NCBI GenBank assembly: GCA_026874595.1
Contig: CM049316.1
Span: 61,981,176 to 62,045,175, forward strand
Length of the DNA: 64,000 nucleotides
From: Sipunculus nudus
Taxonomy: Eukaryota > Annelida > Sipuncula > Golfingiida > Sipunculidae
Reading direction: 5' to 3'
In this document: positions 52,501 through 62,100 of the stretch, in pieces
Numbering within the stretch: position 1 is the first letter of the stretch
Layout of the letters: the number at the start of each line of letters is the position of its first letter
The notes under the pieces: model-generated
Seen by the model: only the letters and a program-made list of their open reading frames with translations
Told to the model about the DNA's origin: nothing
Database searches by the model: none
Program-made: the position numbers and the translations under genes

Positions 52501-55500
52501 AGCCCACATGCACCAATTTACCTTTTTTGGCCTTAATTATATCAACAAACACCAGTGGGTCCTGGTGTTCAACTGACTGCAGCTTGCTTAGAATATTTTT
52601 GGTACATGTATTAGACTTACATATATCCCATTGCAGTTGCTGTCAGCATTATAATCTGAGTTTACTGGCCTGCAAAAAAGAAAAATGAGTTTATTACCAA
52701 TACTGAGGCTTAAAATATCAGTAAAAACAGATTTAATGAAAATACAAAAGTAAAATAAAGTAAAATACAGTAATATTAATGGTACCATAAAAATATAGTA
52801 CATACTACTGTATACCATAAATATGCATTACTAAACTCTACTGTTTCTGCATCTTTGCGAAAAGGAAAAGGAAACAGCAATACTTTTGTCACACTTTTAT
52901 TCCCCATGAACTTTCTTTCAATGAGGATGTGTAAAGCCCTCTCCCATCTCCTTGGCCTTTTGAACAGAACCAATTCAGGCCAAAAGCAGCGCTATATTGC
53001 AGAGAACAGTGACTTATTACCCAAATCAGCAATAAATTGCTTTTGTTTTCGTGGTTATATACCACTGTTTGTCAGGGCATCAAGTATCAGTGGTTTAGTA
53101 GTAAAACTTTTACTTTCACCAATGTGTATTGTGTTTAACAATACTGTATTGTTTTTTGGAATGGAGTACATGTTATAAGTTGTTATTGTTCTTTATAAAC
53201 TGAAAGACAATTAAGTGCAACTAAAATAACTCATCATGCAATTAACATTATGTTAATGAAAATACAACATACAATGGCAATAATATAAACAGAAATTAAC
53301 TCATGTAAAGATTAATCAGAAGCTGAATTAATTGATAAAAATGCTTTTTTTTTACCAGATTTATGTGAGGAAGAAAAAACAGGGACATAATCAGGAGCAA
53401 TATTATGCCTATTCTTTCACACTATCAGATCAGGTTTGCTTTATACAAAAGTCTCCCAGTAAAACCATTCCAGCACACAGCCTCATTTTATTACATTCGA
53501 CTGTTTAATAACTTGTTATAGCCTTGCTTGTTGGTAAACACAGTCTGTTTACCATAACAAGACCATATAGCCGGGATCCGGTTAAGGGACAGCATGTGGT
53601 TTTTCAGCAAGCGGGAACATGTATTACACTTTTTGAACCAAGTCAGTCAGGGCATTTCCTGATTGGCACGTGTTGTGGCTCTGCACAACACACAGCCCAA
53701 CACACTGTGTTTATGTTTACAACTGCAATCGCGCCTGGTTCACTGTTTTTAACAGTCATTTACAGGAGTAAGCAAACAGTTTCAAGGCAATATTTTGGCA
53801 GGTACAAATTTATTTTTAAAGGGAAGAAGCTATTTTTCGTGTTAACTCAACATGCTTTATAGGTGATTGGGCCCCTTTAATTCATTTTCTGTAGTCAAAA
53901 GAGATCAGCTACTGTGCTGTATCAATGATTACTCAAGATAATATGAAACATGTGGCAAGCCTGTCAAATAACTGCCTAATATACAATGTATCAAATGTGC
54001 AATCTTGAGGTCAAATGGCACTTTAACAGCTGGGATGGCTCTGGAGGAGAGTAAAGGGGTTTAAACCCAAACAACCCAATTTTTTATGAACTTCAGTGAT
54101 AAATGGAGGCAGGGTTGTTCTTTATAAAGTATATCATCATAGCCTACGTTTAAGGCCAGGCCACAACAAATGCTGTGTGCCACTGCGAATACCATACTAA
54201 ACAAATGGCGGAGCATTTTGCTGTGAGTGAAGAAAGTTGCATTTTTTTAGCTTTGCTTTGCAGCTCTGCACAGCAAGGCATTTGGTGTGGACAGTCCAGT
54301 GTATTTAAGGGGGAACATGACACTTTACTGGCGCCTCCTACTGATGACACTGCAAATTAAAAATATCTGGTGTAATTATATTATCAATAGGCTACATATT
54401 TTGCGGATTGTGACTTTTGTTGTCATGAACAACGTCATCGCTTCAGGGCATCGTTTGAGAAAAGTTACTACAATGAACAATTATTGTAGGAATGCTCAGT
54501 GTGACTGCTTTTATAATTATATTTTTAAATAGTATCAAAGTTTTACAAAGAAAATTTCACCAGAATATCACCAGAAGAGGCTCAAGTGCAGGAATATGCC
54601 AACGGACGGCTCTGTTGTCAACTGTCAGTTTTAACAGTTGCAAGTAGATGGCAAAAAAGAGCATAAATATTACCATGTGATTGTAAGTGACACTGATGGT
54701 GTAATTCTGAAGAGATATTTAGTATATACCTATAGTTTTTTAGTATTTATATTTATATTTCTTTTTATATGGGCATCTTAAAAGCTGATCATATATTGTT
54801 GATGCCAGAAGCCATTTATGTATGGACTTGCTCTCGGTCTCAAAACCATCAGCGCCACTTTTTGGGTTTTTTTCTAAACTAATAATGTCCAAAATTTTCA
54901 TATTTTGGCCTTATATTTTAAAATTTAACTCACTGACATACACATTTTTGTCTGTAAATAAGATTGATATTAAATTCTGCATGTTTATTTAGAATATTAT
55001 GAAAAATACATTGGTCAGTTTTCTAAAATATGTAACTTTTGCTTCCCCCTTAGTTAAAATGTCATATAAAAACCCACCACAAGTGTCAATTTTCAACTTC
55101 ATATACTGCAAAAATAAGCACACTGACCCCAAGATTTCATTTCATAATTTGACAAAGTATGTCTCGTAGGTATATCATGTGCAAACTATCTAAGAAATTC
55201 CATTGGCAGTTTAAAGTGTCATGTTCCCCATTAAATGTACACAAATTTTTTTCAGTACAGCATTCAAGCCTTTATGTTTGTGTGTCATACCAACACTAGA
55301 TGTCTATAATAACCAAGCAATCACAAAGGATGCCTGAGCATCAAGTCATCAGTAATGTTGCTAACTGATGCTCTTGCCTATATCCCTTCAATTAATACAT
55401 AAAACTATAAAATACACCAGTATATTATTTTCATTATGAAACAAGATTACCGCAAATGGTGCATAATATGCCCATAGTATGTCTTGTGACCTCTGACCTC

Positions 55501-56132
55501 GTTAAATATGTTTTGCTGAGAATGAAATTCAGGTGAGAAACTTTATTGCTTAATATTTTTATTGAGTTTCATGAAAATCTATCATATTTTGGTAAGTCAT
55601 CATAGCACCACCAAAGTCCGGTGACCTCTGATCTCATTAAATATACAGACTAATTAGCCTGGAATCAAACTTAAGCAAGATATTATATTGGTTAATATTT
55701 CTGTAAAGTTTCATCAAAATCTGTCATATTCCTGGTGAGTTGTCATAGGGATACCATAATGTAGAGTGGTGACCTCTGACCTTATTAATACGGGTGGATT
55801 TAGCCATGCACTGATCATACTTGGGAGTGTGACCATCCATTGTTAAGTACTAACCCGGACATATACCGGTACAGTGAGTTTTGTGAAAATCCATCAAAGC
55901 CCTGGTAAGTTATCGCAGCAACACTTAAAGTTAACAAACAAGCTATGGGTTGCCATGATATATGTCACATCATGAAACAGTTTATTTTTTTGTGTGGCCT
56001 AAATGGTTGCCCATAATTACCATGGTGACTGACAAGATGCAGTGATGATGACTGTACATACCAGCTTCCTGGTCGGATGTTCCCCTCCTTATCATCACAA
56101 TCACGTCCCCTCCAAGATGTTCCTCGAAATGT
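37406..56132 (-). CDS. AOAH: Acyloxyacyl hydrolase (AOAH), 13 C-terminal exons, N-terminus not found
   Basis: The spliced product of 13 exons (1170 bases, 389 codons plus TAA) joins in frame at every junction. It collinearly matches the catalytic part of animal AOAH, the secreted/lysosomal lipase that removes secondary acyl chains from lipid A and so detoxifies LPS. Order of landmarks: WRGRDC and DSNCNGIYG (acidic calcium-binding region), LLGDSAGAHFHI (nucleophile serine, SGNH block I), NELDWP, HNRCNHRDYQN, YALIGNDICNG (block III Asn), HMTTPSEM, GSHVLLMGLADA, CVGW, LVEPVDGFHPNQ (block V Asp and His), and a C-terminus NPFNEQIAAIFGDQGGY that mirrors the vertebrate end. Vertebrate AOAH is about 575 residues, so the signal peptide, saposin-B-like region and linker are missing here. 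They probably lie in exons beyond 56132 that I could not see. Introns carry many repeats. Confidence 0.93.
38140..39798 (-). mobile_element. Degenerate pogo/Tigger-type DNA transposon flanked by TA
   Basis: Its terminal inverted repeats, CAGTGAAACCTTGTTGTGTC (38140-38159) and the complement of 39779-39798, differ at one of 20 bases. TA flanks both ends (38138-38139 and 39799-39800). The 1659-bp interior keeps transposase pieces on the minus strand. The element sits in the last AOAH intron. Confidence 0.88.
38402..39086 (-). pseudogene. Broken Tigger/pogo transposase (CENP-B-like HTH plus DDE part)
   Basis: From 39086 downward the frame reads a helix-turn-helix (GGKTKAQIAKDFNIPANTLS, TWIKNAEKI). 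A frameshift near 38950 follows, then 38945-38550 in another frame with a second DNA-binding part (CSNGWLERFKKRHNI). The first catalytic Asp lies in DIYNADETGLFF. A stop interrupts GGKRS-ERLIVMV near 38550, after which VCGNLTGSDKRPVLVIGKS continues. The region with the later catalytic acidic residues is absent. The copy is therefore inactive. Confidence 0.85.
40591..41056 (+). mobile_element. TTAA-bounded non-autonomous element, copy A
   Basis: Starts TTAAATGGACCTAATCA and ends GATTACGTCCCTTTAA. It is collinear with copy B (42923-43439) through gcttactcctgt, ccacgtgtgatca, tgtttactcacatgcagaaccataac and gcataatattgctcttgatta. Confidence 0.7.
41067..41149 (-). CDS. AOAH: AOAH exon 12 visible, block V (DGFHP)
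   Basis: 83 bases, acceptor GACTTGTAG, donor GTAAGA. Encodes IDDWTRHHGKGEIWK and LVEPVDGFHPNQ. The Asp and His of DGFHP are the block V catalytic pair. Confidence 0.93.
41504..41606 (-). CDS. AOAH: AOAH exon 11 visible
   Basis: 103 bases, acceptor TTTATTTCAG, donor GTACAA. Encodes RAKALNDVLQTVAKERKYYY then KHFEVNYIDCPVNS, corresponding to the helix and strand before the catalytic Asp/His segment. Confidence 0.88.
41987..42046 (-). CDS. AOAH: AOAH exon 10 visible (SPCVGW)
   Basis: 60 bases, acceptor ATGTTTCAG, donor GTATGG. Encodes ISPCVGWLNPNATVRNITAQ. It is too short to stand alone, but phase and position fit the family. Confidence 0.9.
42638..42793 (-). CDS. AOAH: AOAH exon 9 visible (GSHVLLMGLADA)
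   Basis: 156 bases (52 codons), acceptor TTTTCCAG, donor GTAAGT. Encodes LPVGSHVLLMGLADARPF, HPGGLLRKDLLYRDVYNFIN and CLG, the strand and loop that follow block III. Confidence 0.93.
42923..43439 (+). mobile_element. TTAA-bounded non-autonomous element, copy B
   Basis: Starts TTAAGGGACCCAATCACC and ends TGATTATGTCTCTTTAA. The TTAA at each end, with CCC/GGG next to it, resembles piggyBac-type targeting, but the class is inferred only. It lies in the AOAH intron between visible exons 8 and 9. Confidence 0.72.
44238..44302 (-). repeat. Fragment of the TTAA-bounded element
   Basis: Only one end is kept: aaagctatttttttttgtt, aattcaacatgctttatag, acattgggccccttTAA. This matches 53815-53880. Confidence 0.7.
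44356..44437 (-). CDS. AOAH: AOAH exon 8 visible (MTTPSEM)
   Basis: 82 bases, acceptor TTTATTTCAG, donor GTGAGT. Encodes YPDNETVLHMTTPSEMRKN followed by VLQTLDQL, the helix region before block IV. Confidence 0.9.
45339..45413 (-). CDS. AOAH: AOAH exon 7 visible, block III (IGND)
   Basis: 75 bases, acceptor CTCTTGCAG, donor GTGAGT. Encodes ISRNQTTDKPAILMYALIGN then DICN. The GND motif is the SGNH block III oxyanion-hole asparagine. Confidence 0.93.
45622..45838. repeat. Two tandem units of about 106 bp in an AOAH intron
   Basis: GAACATGAAACTTTTAGTAAGGTTCTA-type sequence starts at 45641 and again at 45747. It is followed each time by a gtgtattatactgtattaaatatattttttct tail. High identity suggests recent duplication. 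Confidence 0.85.
45883..45919 (-). CDS. AOAH: AOAH exon 6 visible, micro-exon (GASS)
   Basis: Only 37 bases, acceptor TTGCTTTCCAG, donor GTATGT. It completes Gly and encodes ASSFSVNTNLK, matching the NGASS segment. Accepted because both splice phases fit the neighbours exactly. Confidence 0.88.
46925..47775. repeat. Three tandem units of about 277 bp
   Basis: The anchor CTGCAGAGATATGAGTGATT lies at 47050, 47327 and 47603 (periods 277 and 276). Each unit also holds ggctgcaggtggcgcc, ctatccaagggctac and cctgattggtcaaac. Short open frames within it are repeat-derived. Confidence 0.9.
47855..48180. repeat. 145-bp repeat family, tract 1
   Basis: Two units contain ggtgacctctgacctaattaaat, ttggttaatatttctgttgag, tttcatcaaaatccatc and cctggtaagttatcaaggca. 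It directly follows the 277-bp tandem tract. Confidence 0.75.
48181..48793. other. AOAH intron between visible exons 5 and 6, unexplained part
   Basis: No exon is supported. The 104-codon plus-strand frame at 48385-48699 shows no recognisable protein features. Confidence 0.4.
48794..48907 (-). CDS. AOAH: AOAH exon 5 visible (CNHRDYQN)
   Basis: 114 bases, acceptor TTCATTGTAG, donor GTAAGT. Encodes YMNITWPITPGYVESVYHK and LWQHNRCNHRDYQNIGVN, with CNHRDYQN identical to the family signature. Confidence 0.93.
49430..49930. repeat. 145-bp repeat family, tract 2
   Basis: gtgacctctg(g/a)cct anchors occur at 49447 and 49588 and a diverged one near 49735 (periods about 141-147). Each is followed by a(a)atatgcatg, ttttgccaagaat and attggttaatattt, in the intron between visible exons 4 and 5. 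Confidence 0.8.
50054..50123 (-). CDS. AOAH: AOAH exon 4 visible (ENELDWP)
   Basis: 70 bases, acceptor CTCTTTCAG, donor GTGAGA. Encodes EIFKHFFFAIENELDWPMM and ends one base into a Gly codon that is completed by the next exon. Confidence 0.9.
51204..51344 (-). CDS. AOAH: AOAH exon 3 visible, nucleophile exon (GDSAG)
   Basis: 141 bases, acceptor CTCTGCAG, donor GTACAA. Encodes GVILLGDSAGAHFHIPWQW. The Ser of GDSAG is the SGNH/GDSL nucleophile. A Cys (IFCKE) matches the conserved Cys before block I in the vertebrate protein. Confidence 0.94.
51345..52620 (-). other. AOAH intron between visible exons 2 and 3
   Basis: Contains a G homopolymer at about 51620-51632. No exon or shared repeat was seen. 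Confidence 0.5.
52621..52669 (-). CDS. AOAH: AOAH exon 2 visible (DSNCNG)
   Basis: 49 bases, acceptor TTTTGCAG, donor GTAAGT. Encodes PVNSDYNADSNCNGIY, the end of the acidic loop that binds calcium in the vertebrate enzyme. Ends in phase 0. Confidence 0.9.
53391..53880 (-). mobile_element. TTAA-bounded non-autonomous element, copy D (inverted)
   Basis: In opposite orientation to copies A and B, it runs from AGGGACATAATCAGGAGCAA to TGATTGGGCCCCTTTAA. It shares gaaagaatag/ctattctttc, gtttacaagcaa-like and cagtcatttacaggagtaagcaaacag blocks. Confidence 0.75.
55430..55960. repeat. 145-bp repeat family, tract 3
   Basis: Anchors gtgacctctgacct or gtgacctctgatct occur at 55486, 55621 and 55769 (periods 135 and 148), with ggttaatatttctgtaaagtttcat and ggtaagttatcgcagcaac. 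Confidence 0.8.
56062..56132 (-). CDS. AOAH: AOAH exon 1 of those visible (TLRG-like / WRGRDC)
   Basis: The acceptor ends ...AACTCAG and the donor is GTATGT. 71 bases encode TFRGTSWRGRDC and DDKEGNIRPGS, ending two bases into a Trp codon. The segment corresponds to the start of the calcium-binding, cysteine-containing region between the saposin domain and the catalytic domain. The preceding exon must end at a codon boundary. Confidence 0.9.
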
Positions 56133-56638
56133 CTGAGTTCAAAAATTAAACATAAATATAAATATGACTGAAGGATTCACACATAAACCGACTAATAGAA
56201 AATAGGTTTGCACTATTCATATAAATATGGAATGCACCCTCCTTAAAACAAATGACTAAACTATGTTCCAACATGCCTGTCCACTGAATTTTTTAATGAT
56301 ATTTCATTAAAATGTATTTTTTTTGCCACTACACATTAGTTTTTATCAAAGAAGGTTATGTTGCCACTTATGATGATTTATATAATTATGAAATAAATAT
56401 ATTTACATTGTGACACTGGGATGATGTTGACCTATCTTGAATACTTGCAAAAAGAATGGCATCATTTCATGAGGCCATATCAGTTTATCCATTTATAGTG
56501 GGACGTACAAATACAACTGTGATGGCATCTCTACAAATCATCAAATCAGCCTAGGTCATCAATGTTGTCGCCATATATTTGTTCAGTCATATTTCTTTCT
56601 GAATAAATCATAAGGAATCCATACATGGGAGAGTATTA

Positions 56639-57104
56639 CAGTGAAACTCCTCTAAGCCGGACACTCAAGGGACTTGGTGACTTTGTCCGTATTAGTGAGT
56701 TATCCTGTTTAGAGGAGTTTGGCATATTGCGTCGATTATTTGCTGAATGTTAAATAAACAGTAATTTTGACTGTATATTTTCATGAAACATCATGATGGT
56801 TCACCAATTTGCTCTTGTCCTTGGGTTGTCGGTTTAACCAAAACAGGTCATAAGAGGTCACGACCTGGGAGTGCCATATTCTAGCAGATATATGTACAAA
56901 AAAAAGAACTCGCCATGCCTGTCCACTTTAGAGGGTCGTAATATGTACTGGAAACTCAGGCGGGAAGGGAAAGTTTGTCCGTTGGCTGAGATAGTGAGTT
57001 GTCTGTTTACTGAGTATACGTTTAACATAATATAGAGGCAAATTTGAAGGGACTGAGATTTAGTGTCCGCATTAGTGTGCTGTCTGCATGTTGGAGTTTC
57101 ACTG
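56639..57104. mobile_element. 466-bp pogo-like non-autonomous element flanked by TA
   Basis: It begins CAGTGAAACTCCTCTAAGC and ends GTTGGAGTTTCACTG. TA is present on both sides (56637-56638 and 57105-57106). The terminal CAGTGAAAC is shared with the Tigger element at 38140. Internal words repeat (ttagtgagttatcctgttt, ttagtgtgctgtctgcatg). Confidence 0.72.
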
Positions 57105-57845
57105 TATTTTGCTGTTAGACAATCACCATACTTGACCAATTTGACTCTGAGTTAAATAAAGTTTGGCTTTAGTTTTCTTATAAAAATATTCAAGAAAAAA
57201 ACATGTGAACAGGGGTAGCAAAATAGAGTATACAGTATGTAGGAATATATATTATTAGCTTATACTGTCATAGACGTGACAGGCACTAAAAGTTAACAGA
57301 CAGACGAACAGCAGTTCTACCATAGTACTCATATGACGGTATACTGATTTGGTTCAAACACATGGTCACAAGGAAACCAGATGATCACTAGATGGCCTAG
57401 CGAAGACTCTAGCAAACACTTTGGTCATACTGAATGATCCCTAGTCCAGGCCATGTGCCAAATGTCATTATTCTTAAACTCATGCTTCCTGCTTTTAATA
57501 TGTTGTATGAAAGTGTCATGTCAAATTATGAGAAGCCAGTCTAAATTTTACAACATACCAGCCCCATTTTTGGAAGTTAAGGTCTTTGGTCACATGCGAA
57601 AACAGCCTAAAATGAATGCTGCTGTATGATATTAATACTCCTTCAAGGGCTTTGTGTAACTGTGAGTTTGAGGTTTTTTAGATTTGGCATGACATTGACT
57701 AATGAGACTTCGAGTATGCATGGCAAAAATTGTCAGAAAAGGGCACCATCTAATATAAGAGTATTAGGAAGTTTTACATCACAAATTAGTGACAAGTTTA
57801 TCAAAAATGTGTCCTTTTTTATACATGTTACATTTGATATCTATA
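57105..57845. other. Non-coding between the AOAH exons and the homeobox gene
   Basis: A GTATGT-like donor near 57560 and an upstream AG were examined as a possible AOAH exon, but the phase and residues do not fit. Nothing else is supported. Confidence 0.4.
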
Positions 57846-58201
57846 TAAAAATAGGTCACCTATCCTTTAGTATCCTGGGAGGAACTGGGAGTATGGGTAT
57901 AAATTCTAGGGCACCTTTGTATTTAACTCAATCATTCTTAAACTTTGCAACAAATTTATTAAAACAAGATCATGTACACAATTGTAAGTATCTACATGCA
58001 AGGTTATATTTACAACTTAAATTACTCAAATAATCCATATGTAACATTCTGATAAAGGTGTTTTACATTTCAGTATTCATCAATTATACTGATATTATAA
58101 TCCTAGACAAATACCAAATACAAACATCATAAAAATATGATATGATTAAAGTTTTATCTTGGTGGGAAAGCAGACAAGGTACGTCCAGAATAATCTCCTT
58201 A
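57846..58201 (-). other. 3' flank of the homeobox gene, duplicated at 63547-63898
   Basis: The flank from ataggtcacctatcctttag through caacaaatttattaaa to the stop codon is collinear with 63547-63898 (offset 5701 falling to 5697 by small indels). This shows that the duplication reached past the coding region into the 3' UTR. Confidence 0.85.
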
Positions 58202-59119
58202 TCAATGTTCTCTTGGTTGTTTAGCATCTTCCTGAAGGTCAGAGGGGTCCTCCAGGGGGCGCTTGAATCCTCTGGTGATCTCTTGTCGGTATCTGGATTT
58301 CTGTTCACGAAGACGACGGTTTGCGAACCACTTCTTGACCTGCTCTGGTTTGATGTTACCCATCTGTGCTAGGTACTCGATGGTTGCAGCATCTGGGTAC
58401 GGATTGTCCTGGTGAAGACTGTACCAGTTCTGTAGGATCTGCTGGGCCACTGTGTTCAGCTTGGATGACTTTCTGACTGGTGCAATGCTGGAACTTGTCT
58501 GGTGGCCTGACAAACTTTGCTGTGACTTGCCAGCTTTTAGTGTGCTGCACCACTGCTCCATCCTGCTGAGGAGGCGGCCATGCACATCGTCATAGTAACT
58601 GTTGATTCTTGGAGCTTGCCATGGTAATGCTGCTGAGCTGCACAGAGCGAGGTAACGGTCTGACTCCACCTGACAGGCCTGCATGGTATAGAAGCTCTGT
58701 AGCTCCTGGATGTACTGCTTGTTGTGTGCTTCCAGGGATAACAGCTTCAGTTTCAGTAGACTCATACGCAAAGTCAGTGGCATCTGGCTGGTGACTGGTG
58801 CAATTGATGCAGTACTGTCACAGTCCTGCTGCAGTGCTGTCTGCAGGGACGAGTAGAGCGGTGCTGAAGACATCTGAGTCAGGCTTGGAGCTGGACTTCC
58901 AGTGTATTCAGAGGAATAACTGGTAACAGACAACATATTAGATGGCGCCATTGAAGTAGCAGCATGATCAAGCTCAGTACTGTGTGTTGAAGCAGGAAAA
59001 CCAGAATGCTGCATCTCTGTAGCTGGTGTATAACTGAATCCAGTGCTGTTTGTTGAATATGGATAACTGGTGTTGTCTTGGTAGGAGCCTGCCCCATACT
59101 GTGTGTTGAAGCTGTCCAT
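58202..59119 (-). CDS. Intronless TALE-like homeobox gene, SPILE-type candidate
   Basis: One uninterrupted 305-codon frame with its ATG at 59119-59117 and TGA at 58204-58202. Residues 1-115 are rich in Ser, Thr, Tyr and Gln, like a low-complexity activation region. Residues 116-190 hold a Leu-rich, probably helical block. The homeodomain spans about 215-277, with NPYP at 239-242 marking the three-residue loop extension of TALE proteins. Helix 3 reads QVKKWFANRRLREQ, with Trp264, Phe265 and Asn267 in place. Position 50 is Ala, and the residue after Asn is Arg rather than the usual TALE Ala. A basic tail ends in KQPREH. Short, intronless, tandemly duplicated TALE genes fit the spiralian SPILE group known for early-embryo blastomere patterning. 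That assignment needs a tree; a divergent Pbx/Irx-type relative is the alternative. Confidence 0.85.
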   Translation of the reverse strand: MDSFNTQYGAGSYQDNTSYPYSTNSTGFSYTPATEMQHSGFPASTHSTELDHAATSMAPSNMLSVTSYSSEYTGSPAPSLTQMSSAPLYSSLQTALQQDCDSTASIAPVTSQMPLTLRMSLLKLKLLSLEAHNKQYIQELQSFYTMQACQVESDRYLALCSSAALPWQAPRINSYYDDVHGRLLSRMEQWCSTLKAGKSQQSLSGHQTSSSIAPVRKSSKLNTVAQQILQNWYSLHQDNPYPDAATIEYLAQMGNIKPEQVKKWFANRRLREQKSRYRQEITRGFKRPLEDPSDLQEDAKQPREH

Positions 59120-62100
59120 CTTTGTTTATGCTGCAAATTTCCTCTGATATAGGTTATTTTTTCTCCAGTTGATAAAGGTAATCTTTAGACTTAACTCAAG
59201 AATCCGTCTCAGCTGGTGTGGTTACTGGTCAGATGTATCTCTGCAATTGTTGAATCATACCCAGATCACTCAGCATAAATACCTGTAACTTGCTTTGATC
59301 TTGGACATAAGGGGCCCACTTTATCTACAGTTAGGTAAACCACAGAACAAACTAATTAGGATTACCCAACTAATAAAACAAACTGTGACCATGATTTTAC
59401 CCTGTATAATTCTTTGTTTATAACATGTACACAAAGTGATTAACAAACTGAGATGAAGCTCATTAATTAATTGCTCTATAAAGGTACATTATTGTCACTG
59501 TTTGGTCTTCACAGGGATTGCTGATGCATGGTTCACCTCATTATCTGATTTAATTTTCTGAGGTTGTGCTTTATCGCTCAGTGACTGTTTACCCAATCTG
59601 TCAATATAATTTGAAAATAATTAATTAGAATTAAAGGCCACAGTTATAAACTATTTGGATCAGTTAAACATTTAATGAGACAATTACAGCTGCAATTTAA
59701 AAATGATAGTTAGATTTGTTTAATGAACCATTTCACAAACCTTAAAATATTCCACATTTAATTAATTTTAAGATAACATTATCTTTAAACAGATTTTTAT
59801 TCTTTTTAGCAATCAATTTGATTTTAACACTATATAGTGTCTTCAGGTAACAAAATGTAAATTTTAAACCTCATGTTTAATTTCAAAATTTATATTTTTT
59901 TATTAAGCTACAATTTGAGAATTAATAGTTCATTTAAGGGTGCATAGCATTTTCCATTTATTTAATTTATTTACAATTTTCAAGAGCAAACTATTATTTA
60001 CCAAAAGTACATTGCAATCAATGATTTAAAGATATAGTTCCACAAAGCTGCAAATTGTTTTTTAAAATATGTTCACATCAGATGATTTGTGGTGTCCAGG
60101 ATAATATGTTTGGGCAGTGGTGTAATGGTTAAGGTGCCTAAAGATTTTATTTCATTATTAATAGTGGAAATTAAAAAGAATAAAATTGCTCTATAAAATT
60201 AAAGTTTAGTGTTTGTTCTATTAAACCAAAGAAGAAAAAATTTATAACAAAAGGGGCTTCTTAAATAAAATGTATTATTTAATTTTTTATAACTCAACAA
60301 GCATACATAATATAAGGTTTATAATTATGCATATATGAATTATGCATATGAATAGTACAGACTGAATTAAGAAACTGTCCTTCAGATTATTGTAAGAAGA
60401 TTGGAACAGATTTAAGGTATCATTATTGATTAAAACCCCTATATCTAACATTGACCTAAAATTGCTTTATATTATAAGCTCCCAGTAACAATAATCCCCT
60501 TTTTAATGGAGTAGTATTAAAATACATGAAAATATCTCAAAAACATTTTTTATTTCCTCTATCATGTGTCTATCAACCCTAATACTGGAATTTGAAAGTT
60601 TTATTCCATAATAAATTTAAAATTTCATTTTTTAACAAGAAAAACAAAGTAGAGGAAAACAGTTTTTGAGATATTGTGTAATATTAATTCATTAAAAAGT
60701 TGCTTATTGTTACTGGGTTCTCAAAAATGTAATTTTCAAAAAATTAAATTTTTTTAAATTTGTTACAAAATCATGGGAAAATGTATGAAAAGTTAAAAAG
60801 TATGTAAGCCATCAGAAAGCTCATGGTACTAGATTTAAAATAATGTACACTTTATGGGGTCGTATATGAATTTAATCCACATTTGAACCAATTTTAGTTT
60901 CAGGGATTTTAGACAATAATGATAGTATACCTTAAAGCTGATATAAATTGGGAATAGACTGATTTTAAAATAACAAGGGACCCATGGGTCACAGCGCTCA
61001 GCTGTTATATATGATAAAAAAATATGATTTGGGAAAGAGGCACATGCTTGTTTTGTGTGGTAATAAATATAAGCTTTATTATGAGTTGTTGGTGTTTAGC
61101 TTATGTATGATTTTGATAGTATCTTTGGAGACAGGGAAGAGGATTGATTTCATCTATTTTATAAACAAATGGAGTGCTATTGTCAAACAGATTTTGACTT
61201 GGCCATATAACTTATCAGCAGCACATAATATAAAAGAGTTTAACAATTTATTAAAATTTAATAACAAATATTGTGCCAATATAATTTTTATTTAAAAAAA
61301 TTATAATAAATACATATAATTTTTTAAAATATAATATAACTAAAATGATAATTGAAATAATATTATAGAATATATTCATGAATGCATTCATGAATACATT
61401 TTGAAAGTATCTGCACTGGTATTCAAATACTTTCATTTTTACCTGAATTCCCATTCTTATGCAATAAAATTTTTTAATGCAGTACATATTCATATTTGTA
61501 TTCAAATACATTTGCAAAGCATTTGCACCATGGCTAGTATTTATTCAGTTTTAGCCAAACAAAGATGTTGAGAATCCAGAATATACAAAATTCACAATTT
61601 CAAATAATGATCATAAGTACCTGGTTTTATGGCTTTTGTTTATATTAAAAAAAATAAATGTAATATATTCACTTTGGACTACTTTCAGATCAATCTACAC
61701 ACTAGACACAGTAGGAATCTAGATTAATATTATCAACTGCATCTTTGTCTATCATTAATTTCCTTCATATGATCCCTAATGATGAGTAATGAATAATATG
61801 ATTTATTTTTTTATCATTAATGTTTCACTGAAAAATACCATAGGTGACTGCATGGTGTTATTTGGAATAACATTGACATTGACATTCTATCCATCCATAC
61901 AAGATTCTTACATCATCAGTTACTGCAAGTTAATTTTCTGTTACTCGTCAACTAACAAATTCCTTTTCTATTAATTTTTCTTTAATTTGTTTTAAAAAAA
62001 CCAATACAAAATTATTAATTAATTGTTTATTGATATGTTGTTTTTCAAAACAACTACTAGATGAGTTGGGTTGGACACCTGGATCAACTGTGGCTGGGCA

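Larger units (their letters stand above)
52670..56061 (-). other. AOAH intron with two repeat insertions
   Basis: Contains the TTAA-bounded element 53391-53880 and the 145-bp repeat tract 55430-55960. The middle part (53900-55400) shows no exon. Confidence 0.6.

Noticed and set aside
52855-53178. 107-codon plus-strand frame opposite the AOAH intron
   Set aside because: No recognisable domain, antisense to an intron, and composition like neighbouring non-coding DNA.
57553-57610. Possible upstream AOAH exon with a GTATG donor
   Set aside because: The next exon requires a codon-boundary end. The only open phase ends two bases into a codon, and the residues do not resemble the family.
57626-58033. 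135-codon plus-strand frame next to the homeobox gene
   Set aside because: The overlapping part is non-coding flank whose duplicate at 63547 carries indels that break the frame.
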